Positions 7,690 to 16,092 of a stretch of DNA of 64,000 bases are shown in pieces (position 1 is the stretch's first letter; every line of letters begins with the position of its first letter). Position numbers and translations under genes: made by a program. Below the pieces are notes generated by a model. It saw nothing but the letters and a program-made list of their open reading frames with translations, was not told where the DNA came from and did no database searches. Origin of the DNA: Cupriavidus sp. YR651 (GTDB lineage Bacteria > Pseudomonadota > Gammaproteobacteria > Burkholderiales > Burkholderiaceae); contig NZ_FMYZ01000006.1 in NCBI RefSeq assembly GCF_900101625.1, positions 310,001 through 374,000 on the forward strand, read 5' to 3'.

Positions 7690-8124
7690 ATGCGAATCGG
7701 CGAGCTGTCCCGCCACAGCGGCTGTGACGTTGAGACCATTCGTTACTACGAGCGCGAGGGCCTGCTGGATGCGCCGCAGCGCGAGGACAACGGCTATCGC
7801 CGCTATGGCGACGGTCATCTCGTCCAGCTCAATTTCGTCCGGCATTGCCGCTCGCTGGGCATGAGCTTGTCCGACGTGCGGCGCCTGCGGGACTTCCAGC
7901 GCAATCCCTCGCTGGCCTGCGACGATATCAACACCCTGCTGGATCGCCAGATCGACCAGATTCACGCGCAGCGGCTGGCGCTTGAGGCACTCGAAGGCCA
8001 GCTGCGCGCGCTGCGCCACACCTGCGAGAAGCCGAATCCGCATCCCGCCAGCGAGTGCGGCATCCTGCAGAACCTGCAGCAAGCGGCCGAAGGTGCCGCC
8101 TGCGAGTGCCATCCGCGGCACTGA
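7690..8124 (+). CDS. cadR: MerR-family Cd(II)/Pb(II)-responsive regulator, CadR/PbrR type
   Basis: A 144-residue regulator. The N-terminal MerR helix-turn-helix begins MRIGELSRHSGCDVETIRYYEREG, followed by a coiled dimerisation helix and a Cys-containing C-terminus (HTCEKPNP...ECG and CECHPRH). Choosing the ATG at 7690 rather than 7684 puts the SLACDD cysteine at position 77, the conserved metal-ligand position, and gives GGAGG an 8-nt spacing. Such regulators repress, then on Cd/Pb binding activate, efflux genes. No pump gene is adjacent. The nearest candidate exporter, a CDF protein, is about 54 kb away. It may therefore be an autoregulated or remotely acting copy. The metal assignment is family-based. 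Confidence 0.85.
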   Translation: MRIGELSRHSGCDVETIRYYEREGLLDAPQREDNGYRRYGDGHLVQLNFVRHCRSLGMSLSDVRRLRDFQRNPSLACDDINTLLDRQIDQIHAQRLALEALEGQLRALRHTCEKPNPHPASECGILQNLQQAAEGAACECHPRH

Positions 8125-8581
8125 ATTGCATCGACGGGGCACCCGGGTCTTCCACCAGCCACCTCCGCTCCCGCCGAGAGTGGGGTGCCCGTGCCAGACC
8201 GACGCGACGGCCTGTGCTAGCATGACCGCTCGTCACATCGACGTCTTTCCCATATCCCAGACTTTTCTCACGATGTCTTGCGCTCAGCCGTTCGCCGCCT
8301 TCGCCCTGGTCCGCACTCCGCGGCCGGCGCACGCGTGCGCGGCGGTGGCGCTTGCCGCCATCGTCACCGACCGCCGGATCAGCGCCCCGCTTGATCCCGC
8401 CCGGTTCCCGGCCTGACCGATCCCCACTAAGCGGGTCCCGGCGCCGAACCGGGCCTGAGCCACCGCAGTTTCACCAGCCGGCGCGCCAGTTTCCGCGCCG
8501 GATATCGATTTCCCAGCCCACGACGGCCGCCACGCGTCTCGATTCCGCACCCGGCCGCCATTCAGCGAGAGAGGCATTGCC
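8125..8581. other. 457-bp intergenic region before rnk, no confident gene
   Basis: GC-rich sequence between cadR and rnk. A 65-codon frame from 8222 has no Shine-Dalgarno or recognisable domain. The segment at about 8395-8480 has several short complementary GC runs and could form a 5' leader structure for rnk, but no single strong hairpin stands out. Confidence 0.4.
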
Positions 8582-9013
8582 ATGGCCAAGTCCGCCAACG
8601 TTTCCAACGCCGCGTCTTCCACCCTGTACCTGACCGAACTCGACGTGACCCGCCTGGAGGGCATTGCCAGCCGGGCGGGCACCGCCGAACTCGATGAAAT
8701 GCTCGATGCGCTGCTGGCGCGTGCGGCGATCGTGCCGCCTGACGCCATCCCCAGGGATGTCGTGACGATGAATTCCCGGATCGTCTGTGCGCTGGAGGGG
8801 GAGGCCGCGCCACGCGACTGGACGCTGGTGTATCCGGACGACGCCGATCTGGCGGCCGGACGGCTGTCGGTGCTGTCGCCGGTGGGGCAGGCGCTGCTGG
8901 GTACGCGGGCAGGGCAGACGGTGAATTACCGTCTGCCGGACGGCCGGGCGCAGAGCGTGACGGTGATCGAAATTGCCTTCCAGCCCGAAGCCAGCGGCCA
9001 GTTCACGCTCTGA
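8582..9013 (+). CDS. rnk: Rnk-like regulator of nucleoside diphosphate kinase
   Basis: A 143-residue protein whose C-terminal half is the GreA/GreB-type C-terminal domain (DWTLVYPDDADLAAGRLSVLSPVGQALLG, then VIEIAFQPEA). The N-terminus is a short helical region (LDEMLDALLARAAIVPPDAI). This architecture is the Rnk family: it binds RNA polymerase through the Gre-like domain but lacks the antipausing coiled coil. It is a single gene, followed by GC-rich hairpins. The last 17 nt of the coding region (GAGTTCACGCTCTGAA or near-identical) are duplicated right after the stop, so the original C-terminus may have been altered by a short tandem duplication. The exact biological role in this genus is inferred. 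Confidence 0.85.
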   Translation: MAKSANVSNAASSTLYLTELDVTRLEGIASRAGTAELDEMLDALLARAAIVPPDAIPRDVVTMNSRIVCALEGEAAPRDWTLVYPDDADLAAGRLSVLSPVGQALLGTRAGQTVNYRLPDGRAQSVTVIEIAFQPEASGQFTL

Positions 9014-9072
9014 ACCGGCGGCGAGTTCACGCTCTGAAGCAGCCGCGTACCCACCCCGCACTGGCTACCTGA

Positions 9073-9143
9073 ACCCCGGGCGAACTGGCTTCGCCGGGGT
9101 GCCACTTCCGTCTGACCGGTGCCGGCAAGCCTGCCGGCCGGTC
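9073..9143. terminator. Two strong GC-rich hairpins after rnk
   Basis: The first stem pairs ACCCCGG/CCGGGGT plus CGAA/TTCG with one bulged G (9073-9100). The second pairs GACCG/CGGTC and GCCGGCA/TGCCGGC (9114-9143). Neither is followed by a T run, so they may act as mRNA 3'-end stabilisers or weak terminators. Confidence 0.45.
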
Positions 9144-9335
9144 GCCAAACCGTGCCGTTCGTCCGCAAGCCCGTCGTTTCACGGCGTGCAACGCACCATT
9201 CGTCGCAGCGGTATTTCTCGTTTCCAGCCGACCCACTAACCTTCACTCCGTGCTCGCATGGCAACAAAGATTGCGCATCCGGGCAGCAGTCAGCTGCGTC
9301 CATAAAAAAGTAATGATCAGTTGAAGGAGTCCCAG

Positions 9336-9683
9336 ATGAACGCCAAACGTATCCTTGGCGGCGCCCTTGTGTTCGCCGCGTTTGCCGCCTCGGCAGTTGC
9401 CATTGCCGCGCCCGCCACGACCAGCAAGGTCGGCAAGTTCGATGTGTATGCCGACGCGTCGCGTACCGGCAAGTTCGATACCTTCTCGGAAGGATCGAAG
9501 ATTGGCAAGTACGACACCTACACGGATGGTGCTCGCCAAGGCAAGTTCGATACCTTCAGCGAGGGCTCGCGCCAAGGCAAGTTCGATACCTTCAGCGAAG
9601 GCTCGCGCACGTTTAGCGGCGAGATCTCCGCGTCGGCACTCGACAATGCCCGTAACGGCGACCTCTATGGCTATCGCGTCTGA
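9336..9683 (+). CDS. Secreted protein of five 12-residue GKFDTFSEG-type repeats
   Basis: A 115-residue protein with an AAGGAG Shine-Dalgarno 6 nt before the ATG. A Sec signal peptide (residues 1-25, ILGGALVFAAFAASAVAIAA) precedes five tandem 12-residue units. Each has the form S/A-R/K-x-G-K-F/Y-D-T/V-F/Y-S/A/T-E/D-G/A (for example SRTGKFDTFSEG, SKIGKYDTYTDG, ARQGKFDTFSEG). Two adjacent units are almost identical at the DNA level, indicating recent duplication. A short non-repeat tail ends DLYGYRV. Alternating aromatic and acidic residues suggest a beta-solenoid or a short-strand surface-binding structure. I do not recognise the family. The gene is monocistronic and ends in a strong terminator, so it may be highly expressed. 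Confidence 0.75.
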   Translation: MNAKRILGGALVFAAFAASAVAIAAPATTSKVGKFDVYADASRTGKFDTFSEGSKIGKYDTYTDGARQGKFDTFSEGSRQGKFDTFSEGSRTFSGEISASALDNARNGDLYGYRV

Positions 9684-9704
9684 TTGCCTGTCCTGATGGA
9701 CATC

Positions 9705-9734
9705 AGCGGCCACTTCGGTGGCCGCTCAGTTTTC
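9705..9734 (+). terminator. Rho-independent terminator with UUCG loop
   Basis: The stem AGCGGCCAC/GTGGCCGCT encloses a TTCG tetraloop and is followed by CAGTTTTCTC. It lies 22 bp after the stop of the repeat protein gene. Confidence 0.85.
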
Positions 9735-9739
9735 TCTCC

Positions 9740-9790
9740 CACCTGCGCGACCGACCTCCTCCTTCTCTCTCCGTCGCGCAGGTGATTTTT
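9740..9790 (+). ncRNA. Candidate small RNA or second terminator with CU-rich loop
   Basis: A perfect 12-bp stem (CACCTGCGCGAC at 9740-9751 pairing with 9773-9784) closes a 21-nt loop made almost entirely of pyrimidines that includes CCTCCTCC, the complement of a Shine-Dalgarno. A T run (9786-9790) follows directly. The shape resembles bacterial small RNAs with exposed anti-SD loops. Read-through or processing from the repeat protein mRNA could release it. The alternative is a simple backup terminator. Confidence 0.4.
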
Positions 9791-10041
9791 CCCCTCAGGT
9801 TTTTCCCCTCCGCAACGATGCCGGCGTGCCTGCACGACCCAGCACGACCTCCGCTCGACCTCCCGCACGCTTGTTGCCGTACCAAGGCGCCCCGTCTGCG
9901 CTGAACTCAGGCTGTACCGCTCTCGCGCCATGTCGACTCGTATCGACTATCAGCGACTTATAGCGATTTGCATGGTTTCGTATGTGCTTCGCCCGGACCT
10001 GCTCGCGCCTCCGGCGCCGCTCGCCTTGACGGTGGCGTGAC
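9791..10041. other. Intergenic stretch with no recognised gene
   Basis: Between the CU-loop hairpin and the end of the zinc metallopeptidase gene. It contains mixed low-structure sequence (for example a run of ATCGACTATC-like and TTATAGCG patches near 9945-9965). No frame with a ribosome binding site or domain was found. Confidence 0.35.
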
Positions 10042-10932
10042 CTACGGTTGCCGCGCGGCGAAGGTGTCGCACTTGCGGATGTCGCCCGTCGTCAGGCCCT
10101 GACGCAGCCAGCGCACGCGTTGCTCGCTTGTGCCGTGCGTGAAGGCTTCCGGCACGACATAGCCTTGCGCCTGCCGTTGCAGCCGGTCGTCGCCGATGGC
10201 GGCCGCGGCCTTCAGGCCTTCTTCCACGTCACCCGGCTCCAGCAGCGCCTGATTGGCGCGCTGCGCCGTCGCGGCCCAGACGCCGGCCAGGCAGTCGGCC
10301 TGCAACTCCATGCGCACCGAAAGCTGGTTCGCCTGCGCTTCGTTCATCCGCCGACGCGCGGCATCCACCTTGCCGGAGACACCCAGCAGGTTCTGCACAT
10401 GGTGGCCAATCTCGTGCGCGATCACGTAGGCCTGCGCAAAGTCGCCGCCGGCACCAAAGCGCTGGCGCAACTCGTCATAGAACGCCAGGTCGATGTAGAC
10501 CTTCTGGTCGCCGGGGCAGTAGAACGGCCCCATCGCCGATTGCCCGGTTCCGCACGCGGTGGGCGTGGCACCCGAGAACAGCACGAGCGTAGGCGGCGCG
10601 TAGCGGCGATTCAGATCGGTCTCGAAGATGTGCTCCCACGTCCGCTCGGTATTGCCGAGGACCTTGCGCGTGAACACGGTCAGCTGGTCGTTGGCGGCCG
10701 GCCGGTGCGCCTGCGATTGCGGCGCCTGTTGCGGCTGGCCCTGGATGACCGAGGCGCCCTGGAAGATCAGCGAGGGATCGATGCCGAAGAAATAGGACGC
10801 GGCCAGCGCAATGATGACGGTGCCGATGCCGATGGACTTGCCGCCGATGCCGAATCCGCCGAACCCGCCACCACCGCCGCCACCGCGGCGGTCTTCTACG
10901 TTCTGGCTTTCGGCTTCGTCATCGAGACGCAT
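10042..10932 (-). CDS. ypfJ: Membrane-anchored neutral zinc metallopeptidase (YpfJ family)
   Basis: A 296-residue protein. The start at 10932 (MRLDDEAESQNVEDRRG) is the usual family N-terminus; an upstream in-frame ATG would add 29 atypical residues. A Gly-rich linker (residues about 17-29) precedes one transmembrane helix (IGIGTVIIALAASYFFGI), then a periplasmic metallopeptidase domain with the zinc motif HEIGHHVQNLLG and a downstream MELQADCLAG glutamate. YpfJ-like proteins are annotated as neutral zinc metallopeptidases of unknown substrate. It is convergently placed to the repeat-protein gene and lies 242 bp after the pyk stop on the same strand. Domain identity is clear; its physiological role is not. 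Confidence 0.88.
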   Translation of the reverse strand: MRLDDEAESQNVEDRRGGGGGGGFGGFGIGGKSIGIGTVIIALAASYFFGIDPSLIFQGASVIQGQPQQAPQSQAHRPAANDQLTVFTRKVLGNTERTWEHIFETDLNRRYAPPTLVLFSGATPTACGTGQSAMGPFYCPGDQKVYIDLAFYDELRQRFGAGGDFAQAYVIAHEIGHHVQNLLGVSGKVDAARRRMNEAQANQLSVRMELQADCLAGVWAATAQRANQALLEPGDVEEGLKAAAAIGDDRLQRQAQGYVVPEAFTHGTSEQRVRWLRQGLTTGDIRKCDTFAARQP

Positions 10933-11174
10933 GGGGGCTCCGTCAATGCAGGGTAAAACGGCAGCCACGATTGGCTGCCGGATGCCGGAGCAGTATAGCA
11001 ACGGCACCTGACGGCCCACATGCTGTGCACAAATCGTTACGTGAAAAAAGGAGCCGTCCGCGACACCCGACGACCAGAGCGCGGACGGCCAGTGAGCAGG
11101 GGGTCAGCCTGCCCGACTCAGGGAAAACAAAAGCATGTCGTGCGGTGCCGCGCGCAACAGGCGCATCAGCCGCA

Positions 11175-12659
11175 TCAGGCGGTGGCGGTCTCCCGCGCGG
11201 CGTTGCCAATGCCGAACTCCGCATCGAGGCCACCGGCCACTTCCGTGCCGACCTCGGCGACGCGCAGCAGGTTGGTCGTGCCGCCCTGGCCGAATGGCAT
11301 GCCGGCCGCGATGGTGATCTGGTCGCCGGGCTCCGCGTAGCCTTCCACCAGCGCGGCGCGGGCGGCAGCCTCCACCATCTCGTCCACGCTCTGCACGTCC
11401 GGGCTGACCGTCGAATGCACGCCCCACGCAATCGCCAGGCGGCGTGCGATGTCGAGGTTCGGCGTGATGCTGACGATCGGCGCGCACGGCCGCTCGCGCG
11501 CGGCGCGCAGCGCGGTGGCGCCGGACGACGTGTAGGTCACCGTCGCCCGGGCGCCGATGATGTGCGTGACTTCGCGCAGTGCCGCGCAGATCGCATCCTG
11601 CCGCGTGGAGAGCGGCGCCTCGTGCTGGGCGTCGATCATGTTGCGGTAGAGCGGGTCGCGTTCCACCTCGGTGATGATGCGGTCCATCATCGCGACGGCC
11701 GGCACCGGATGGCGGCCGTTGGCGGATTCGGCAGACAGCATGACGGCATCGGCGCCGTCGTAGATGGCGCTGGCCACGTCCGACGCTTCCGCACGCGTGG
11801 GCACCGGCGAGTCGATCATCGATTCCAGCATCTGCGTGGCGATCACGATCGGCTTGCCGAGTTGGCGGCAGATGCGCAGGATGCGCTTCTGCACGCCAGG
11901 CACGCGCTCGGGCGGCAGCTCCACGCCGAGGTCGCCGCGCGCGACCATCACCGCATCGGAGACGCGCACGATTTCTTCGAGCTGCTGCAGGGCGGCCGGC
12001 TTCTCGATCTTCGACAGCACGCCGGCACGGGTGCCGATGATCTCGCGCGCTTCCACGATGTCCGACGGACGCTGCACGAACGACAGTGCAATCCAGTCGG
12101 CACCGAGCTCCAGCGCGAACGCGAGATCCTTGCGGTCCTTTTCCGTCAGCGCGGGAATCGAAATCACGGCATCGGGCACGTTCACGCCCTTGCGGTCGGA
12201 CAGCGTGCCGTTGTTGGCCACGCGCGTGGTGATGCTGCCGCTGGCCACCGATTCGATGTTCAGGCGGACCTTGCCGTCGTCGATCAGCAGCGACTGGCCG
12301 GCGCTGGCCGCGCGGAACAGTTCGGGATGCGGCAGGTAGACGCGCGTCGCATCGCCTGGCGTCGGATCACTGTCGAGCACGAATGCATCGCCGGTGCGCA
12401 CGGCGACCTTGCCGGCCGCGAACGTGCCGATGCGCAGCTTCGGACCCTGCAGGTCCGCCAGGATCGCGATGGGGCGGCCGGTCTCGGCCTCCACGCGGCG
12501 CACGGCGTCGTAGCGCGCGCGATGATCCTCGTGGGTGCCGTGGCTGAAGTTCAGCCGGAACACATCGGCCCCGGCATCGAACAGCTGGCGGATCACCGCG
12601 CTGTCCGTGCTGGCGGGACCGAGCGTGGCAACGATCTTGGCTTTGCGCTGGCGTCTCAT
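11175..12659 (-). CDS. pyk: Pyruvate kinase
   Basis: A 494-residue enzyme converting phosphoenolpyruvate and ADP to pyruvate and ATP. The start at 12659 follows GAGGAGACAAG and gives the standard MRRQRKAKIVATLGPAS N-terminus. The active-site lysine signature is present (IEKPAALQQLEEI), with the metal-binding MVARGDLGVELP motif and the downstream ATQMLESMI and SAESANGRHP segments. It closes a minus-strand run gcl, hyi, glxR, gckA, pyk, which carries glyoxylate through tartronate semialdehyde and glycerate to 2-phosphoglycerate and, after enolase, to pyruvate. The gap to the glycerate kinase stop is 73 bp, so co-transcription is likely. Confidence 0.95.
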   Translation of the reverse strand: MRRQRKAKIVATLGPASTDSAVIRQLFDAGADVFRLNFSHGTHEDHRARYDAVRRVEAETGRPIAILADLQGPKLRIGTFAAGKVAVRTGDAFVLDSDPTPGDATRVYLPHPELFRAASAGQSLLIDDGKVRLNIESVASGSITTRVANNGTLSDRKGVNVPDAVISIPALTEKDRKDLAFALELGADWIALSFVQRPSDIVEAREIIGTRAGVLSKIEKPAALQQLEEIVRVSDAVMVARGDLGVELPPERVPGVQKRILRICRQLGKPIVIATQMLESMIDSPVPTRAEASDVASAIYDGADAVMLSAESANGRHPVPAVAMMDRIITEVERDPLYRNMIDAQHEAPLSTRQDAICAALREVTHIIGARATVTYTSSGATALRAARERPCAPIVSITPNLDIARRLAIAWGVHSTVSPDVQSVDEMVEAAARAALVEGYAEPGDQITIAAGMPFGQGGTTNLLRVAEVGTEVAGGLDAEFGIGNAARETATA

Positions 12660-12732
12660 CTTGTCTCCTCTTCCATTCTCGGACGGCACGCCTCTCGCGT
12701 GCCGATATTGCTGGGGACGCGCGATACCCGGA

Positions 12733-14064
12733 TCAGACGATCAGGATCGCGCGGAAATCGTTCACGTTGGTACGCGTCGGGCCGGTGACGATCAGGTCGT
12801 CCACGCCCGCGAAGAAGCCGTAGCCATCGTTGTTGTCCAGATGCGCGCGGGCCGACAGGCCGCGTGCGGTCGCGCGCGTCAGCGTGTCGGGGCCCAGCAG
12901 CGCGCCGGCGTTGTCTTCGGAGCCATCGATGCCATCGGTGTCGCAGGCAATCGCATGCACGCCGGGCAAGCCATCCAGCGCCACGGCCAGTGACAGCAGG
13001 AACTCGGCGTTGCGGCCGCCGCGGCCATTGCCGCGCACGGTGACGGTGGTTTCGCCGCCGGACAGGATCACGCACGGCTTGGAGAATGGCTGGCCATGGG
13101 TGGCCACCTGGCGGGCGATGGCGGCATGCACTTCGGCCACGTCGCGCGCCTCGCCCTCGATGCTGTCGGACAGGATGTGGGCGGTCAGGCCCAGTTCGCG
13201 TGCGCGCGCGGCGGCAGCTTCGAGCGACTGCTGCGCGCTGGCCAGCGTCACGCTGCGATGGCCGGCAAAGCGGGCATCGCCGGGCTTCGGTGTTTCTCCG
13301 GCACCGCTCTCCAGGTGTTGGCGCACGTTGGCGGGCACATCGATGCCGTACTTGGCGATGACCGCGAGCGCGTCGGCGCACGTCGTGGCGTCCGGCAGCG
13401 TCGGGCCGCTGGCGATGAGCGTGGGGTCGTCGCCGGGAATATCGGAGATCAGCAGCGTTTCCACGCGCGCCGGCGCGCACGCCAGCGCCAGTCGGCCGCC
13501 CTTCAGCGCGGAGAGATGCTTGCGCACGCAGTTCATTTCGCCGATGCTCGCGCCGCTCCTGAGAAGCGCCTTGTTCACGGCCTGCTTGTCGGCCAGCGAG
13601 AGACCCGGCGCGGGCGCCGCCAGCAGCGCGGAGCCGCCACCGGAGATCAGGCACAGCACGAGGTCGTCCGCGGTCAGGCCTTGCACCAGTTCCACCATGC
13701 GCTGCGCGGCGCGCTGGCCCGCGGCGTCCGGCACCGGGTGCGCCGCTTCGACGACTTCGATGCGCCGGCAATCGGCACCATGGCCGTAGCGTGTGACCAC
13801 CAGCCCGGACAACTCGCCTTGCCAGTGCGCTTCCACGGCCTGCGCCATGGCCGCGGCGGCCTTGCCGGCGCCGATGACGATGGTGCGCCCCCTGGGTGGC
13901 TGCGGCAGGTGCGGCGGCAGGCAATGGCTCGCGCTCACGGCGGCCACGGCGGTATCGAACAGGTCGCGCAGCAGCGCGCGGGCGTGGCGGGGTTCGCGAT
14001 AGTCGGGCGTGCCGGGCTGGCGCTCGGGCGACAGCAAGGCGGCGTTGGCATCGGTGGCAAACAT
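12733..14064 (-). CDS. gckA: Glycerate 2-kinase (GckA/TtuD, MOFRL family)
   Basis: A 443-residue protein starting MFATDANAALLSPER. It has the two-domain MOFRL glycerate kinase layout: an N-terminal Rossmann-like half with VIGAGKAAAAMAQAVE and the CLISGGGSALLAAPAPG motif, and a C-terminal MOFRL domain with LSGGETTVTVRGNGRGGRN and DGIDGSEDNAGA. Members phosphorylate glycerate at C2 (older annotations call it hydroxypyruvate reductase). It is encoded between glxR, which makes glycerate, and pyk, which uses PEP formed downstream of 2-phosphoglycerate. Operon context strongly supports the glycerate kinase role. Confidence 0.92.
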   Translation of the reverse strand: MFATDANAALLSPERQPGTPDYREPRHARALLRDLFDTAVAAVSASHCLPPHLPQPPRGRTIVIGAGKAAAAMAQAVEAHWQGELSGLVVTRYGHGADCRRIEVVEAAHPVPDAAGQRAAQRMVELVQGLTADDLVLCLISGGGSALLAAPAPGLSLADKQAVNKALLRSGASIGEMNCVRKHLSALKGGRLALACAPARVETLLISDIPGDDPTLIASGPTLPDATTCADALAVIAKYGIDVPANVRQHLESGAGETPKPGDARFAGHRSVTLASAQQSLEAAAARARELGLTAHILSDSIEGEARDVAEVHAAIARQVATHGQPFSKPCVILSGGETTVTVRGNGRGGRNAEFLLSLAVALDGLPGVHAIACDTDGIDGSEDNAGALLGPDTLTRATARGLSARAHLDNNDGYGFFAGVDDLIVTGPTRTNVNDFRAILIV

Positions 14065-14205
14065 GTGGGGTCCTGATGGGATGCAAATCCCGCGCGTGAC
14101 ACGCGGGAAGAACGGCATCCGCCGACGTGGCGCGCATCGCGCGCGGCCACGTCGGCGGGCAGGGCAGGGACTACGGGAGCTGCAGGGACTACGCGAGTGA
14201 GATGC

Positions 14206-15129
14206 TTACTTCGCGCCCTTGGCGATGTCGTGGTTCGACATGATCTCGATCGCGCGGCACAGCGCCGAGTGGTCGAGCTTGCCGAAGCCGTTGGCCGCGC
14301 ACGCGTTGAACAGTTCCTGCGCGGTCGACGTGTTCGGCAACGACACGCCGAGGGCCTTCGCACCCTGCAGCGCCAGGTTCAGGTCCTTCTGGTGCAGTTC
14401 GATGCGGAAGCCCGGATCGAAGGTGCGCTTGACCATGCGTTCGCCGTGCACTTCCAGGATGCGCGATGCCGCGAAGCCGCCCATCAAGGCCTGGCGCACC
14501 TTGGCAGGATCGGCGCCCGCCTTCGAGGCGAACAGCAGCGCCTCCGACACGGCCTGGATATTCAGCGCCACGATGATCTGGTTGGCCACCTTGGTGGTCT
14601 GGCCGTCGCCGTTGCCGCCGACCAGCGTGATGTTCTTGCCCATCAGGTCGAACAGCGGCTTCACCTGGTCGAACGCTTCGGCGGGGCCGCCCACCATGAT
14701 CGTCAGCGACGCGGCCTTGGCGCCCACTTCGCCGCCGGAAACCGGAGCATCCAGGTACGACGCGCCCAGCTTGTTGATGCGCGCGGCGAAGTCCTTGGTG
14801 GCGATCGGCGAGATCGAGCTCATGTCTACCACGATCTTGCCGTAGCTGGCTTCCTTGCCGGCGGTCTTGAACGCGGCGGCCACGCCCTTGTCGGCGAACA
14901 GCACGGCCTCGACGTGCGGGGTGTCCGGCACCATGATGATGATGATGTCGGCGCGCTTGGCTACTTCCTCGGCGCTGGTGCAGACCGTCACGCCGGCATC
15001 GACGAGTGCCTGCGGCGCGGGGTTGACGTCGTGCACGAACAGCGTGTGCCCGGCGCTGCGCAGGTGGCCCGCCATCGGCGCGCCCATGATGCCCAGACCG
15101 ATAAAGCCGACGTTACGTTGGTTTGCCAT
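14206..15129 (-). CDS. glxR: Tartronate semialdehyde reductase (2-hydroxy-3-oxopropionate reductase)
   Basis: A 307-residue protein of the 3-hydroxyisobutyrate dehydrogenase superfamily. The NAD(P)-binding motif GFIGLGIMGAPMAGHL opens the protein, the substrate motif DAPVSGGEVGAK follows at about 175, and the catalytic Lys lies in GDGQTTKVANQI. It reduces tartronate semialdehyde to glycerate. The gene lies between hyi and gckA. Shine-Dalgarno AAGGAGACATC precedes the ATG at 15129. The gene could equally be called garR; the Gcl context favours glxR. Confidence 0.93.
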   Translation of the reverse strand: MANQRNVGFIGLGIMGAPMAGHLRSAGHTLFVHDVNPAPQALVDAGVTVCTSAEEVAKRADIIIIMVPDTPHVEAVLFADKGVAAAFKTAGKEASYGKIVVDMSSISPIATKDFAARINKLGASYLDAPVSGGEVGAKAASLTIMVGGPAEAFDQVKPLFDLMGKNITLVGGNGDGQTTKVANQIIVALNIQAVSEALLFASKAGADPAKVRQALMGGFAASRILEVHGERMVKRTFDPGFRIELHQKDLNLALQGAKALGVSLPNTSTAQELFNACAANGFGKLDHSALCRAIEIMSNHDIAKGAK

Positions 15130-15186
15130 GTGATGTCTCCTTGAAGGGTATGAATCTGTTTTTCCGGGGATGCGGGAATGCGGGGC

Positions 15187-15969
15187 TCACTGCACGCCGT
15201 GCGCGGCGCGCCAGCCGAGGCCGGCTTCCGTGGTGGTCTTCGGCTTGTACTCGCAGCCGATCCAGCCCGCGTAGCCGATCTCGTCGAGGAACTTGAACAG
15301 GTACTGGTAGTTCAGTTCGCCCGTGCCGGGCTCGTTGCGGCCGGGGTTGTCGGCCAGCTGCACGTGGCGGATCTTCGGCAGGTTGGCGCGGATCGTCGCG
15401 GCGATCTCGCCTTCCATGCGCTGCATGTGATAGATGTCGTACTGCACGTAGAGATTGGGCGCGTTGACCTGGCCAATCAGGTCCACCGCCTGCTGCGTGC
15501 GCGAGAGGAAGAAGCCGGGGATATCGAACGTGTTGATCGGCTCGATCAGCAGGTCGATCTGCTCCTTCGCCAGCGCATTGGCGGCGAAGCGCAGGTTCTC
15601 CACGAGCGTTTCGCTGGCCTGCTCGCGCCGCACGTTCTGCGGCAGGATGCCGGCGAGGCAGTTCAATTGACTCACCCCCAGCACCTTTGCGTACTGGATG
15701 GCTTCGCCCACGCCGTCCTGGAACTCGCCGACGCGGTCCGGATGGCAGGCGATGCCGCGCTCGCCGGCTTCCCATTTGCCCGCGGGCAGGTTGTGCAGCA
15801 CCAGGTCAAGCTGGAAGCGGCTCAGGCGGTCGGCGATCTGGTCCGCATGGAACGCGTACGGGAACAGGAACTCCACGCCGCGGAATCCCGCGCGGGCGGC
15901 GGCCTCGAAGCGGTCCATGAAGCCGACTTCGTTAAACAGCATCGTCAGGTTGGCTGCGAGCTTTGGCAT
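15187..15969 (-). CDS. hyi: Hydroxypyruvate isomerase
   Basis: A 260-residue TIM-barrel protein starting MPKLAANLTMLFNEVGFMDRFEAAARAG. The Hyi/xylose isomerase-like barrel landmarks are visible (FRGVEFLFPYAF, LIEPINTFDIPGFFLSRT, YVQYDIYHMQRMEG, HVQLADNPGRNEPGTGE, IGCEYKP). It interconverts hydroxypyruvate and tartronate semialdehyde next to Gcl. The first ATG in the frame lies 11 codons earlier, but this start has the conserved N-terminus and an AGAGAGACCAACA ribosome site. The gap to glxR is 57 bp. Confidence 0.93.
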   Translation of the reverse strand: MPKLAANLTMLFNEVGFMDRFEAAARAGFRGVEFLFPYAFHADQIADRLSRFQLDLVLHNLPAGKWEAGERGIACHPDRVGEFQDGVGEAIQYAKVLGVSQLNCLAGILPQNVRREQASETLVENLRFAANALAKEQIDLLIEPINTFDIPGFFLSRTQQAVDLIGQVNAPNLYVQYDIYHMQRMEGEIAATIRANLPKIRHVQLADNPGRNEPGTGELNYQYLFKFLDEIGYAGWIGCEYKPKTTTEAGLGWRAAHGVQ

Positions 15970-16092
15970 TGTTGGTCTCTCTCGGTGATGGTGTTGCGGC
16001 AATGCTTACCCCTCCCGCGCGGGCGGGAAGGGTAAAGGGTGAGGCGGGTCTCGTCAGGCCGGTCGGATGGCGATCCGCCGGCGCGGTAGCCC

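Noticed and set aside
9430..9620. Possible CRISPR-like array because of short regular repeats
   Set aside because: The 36-bp units are in frame in a secreted protein and have no variable spacers.
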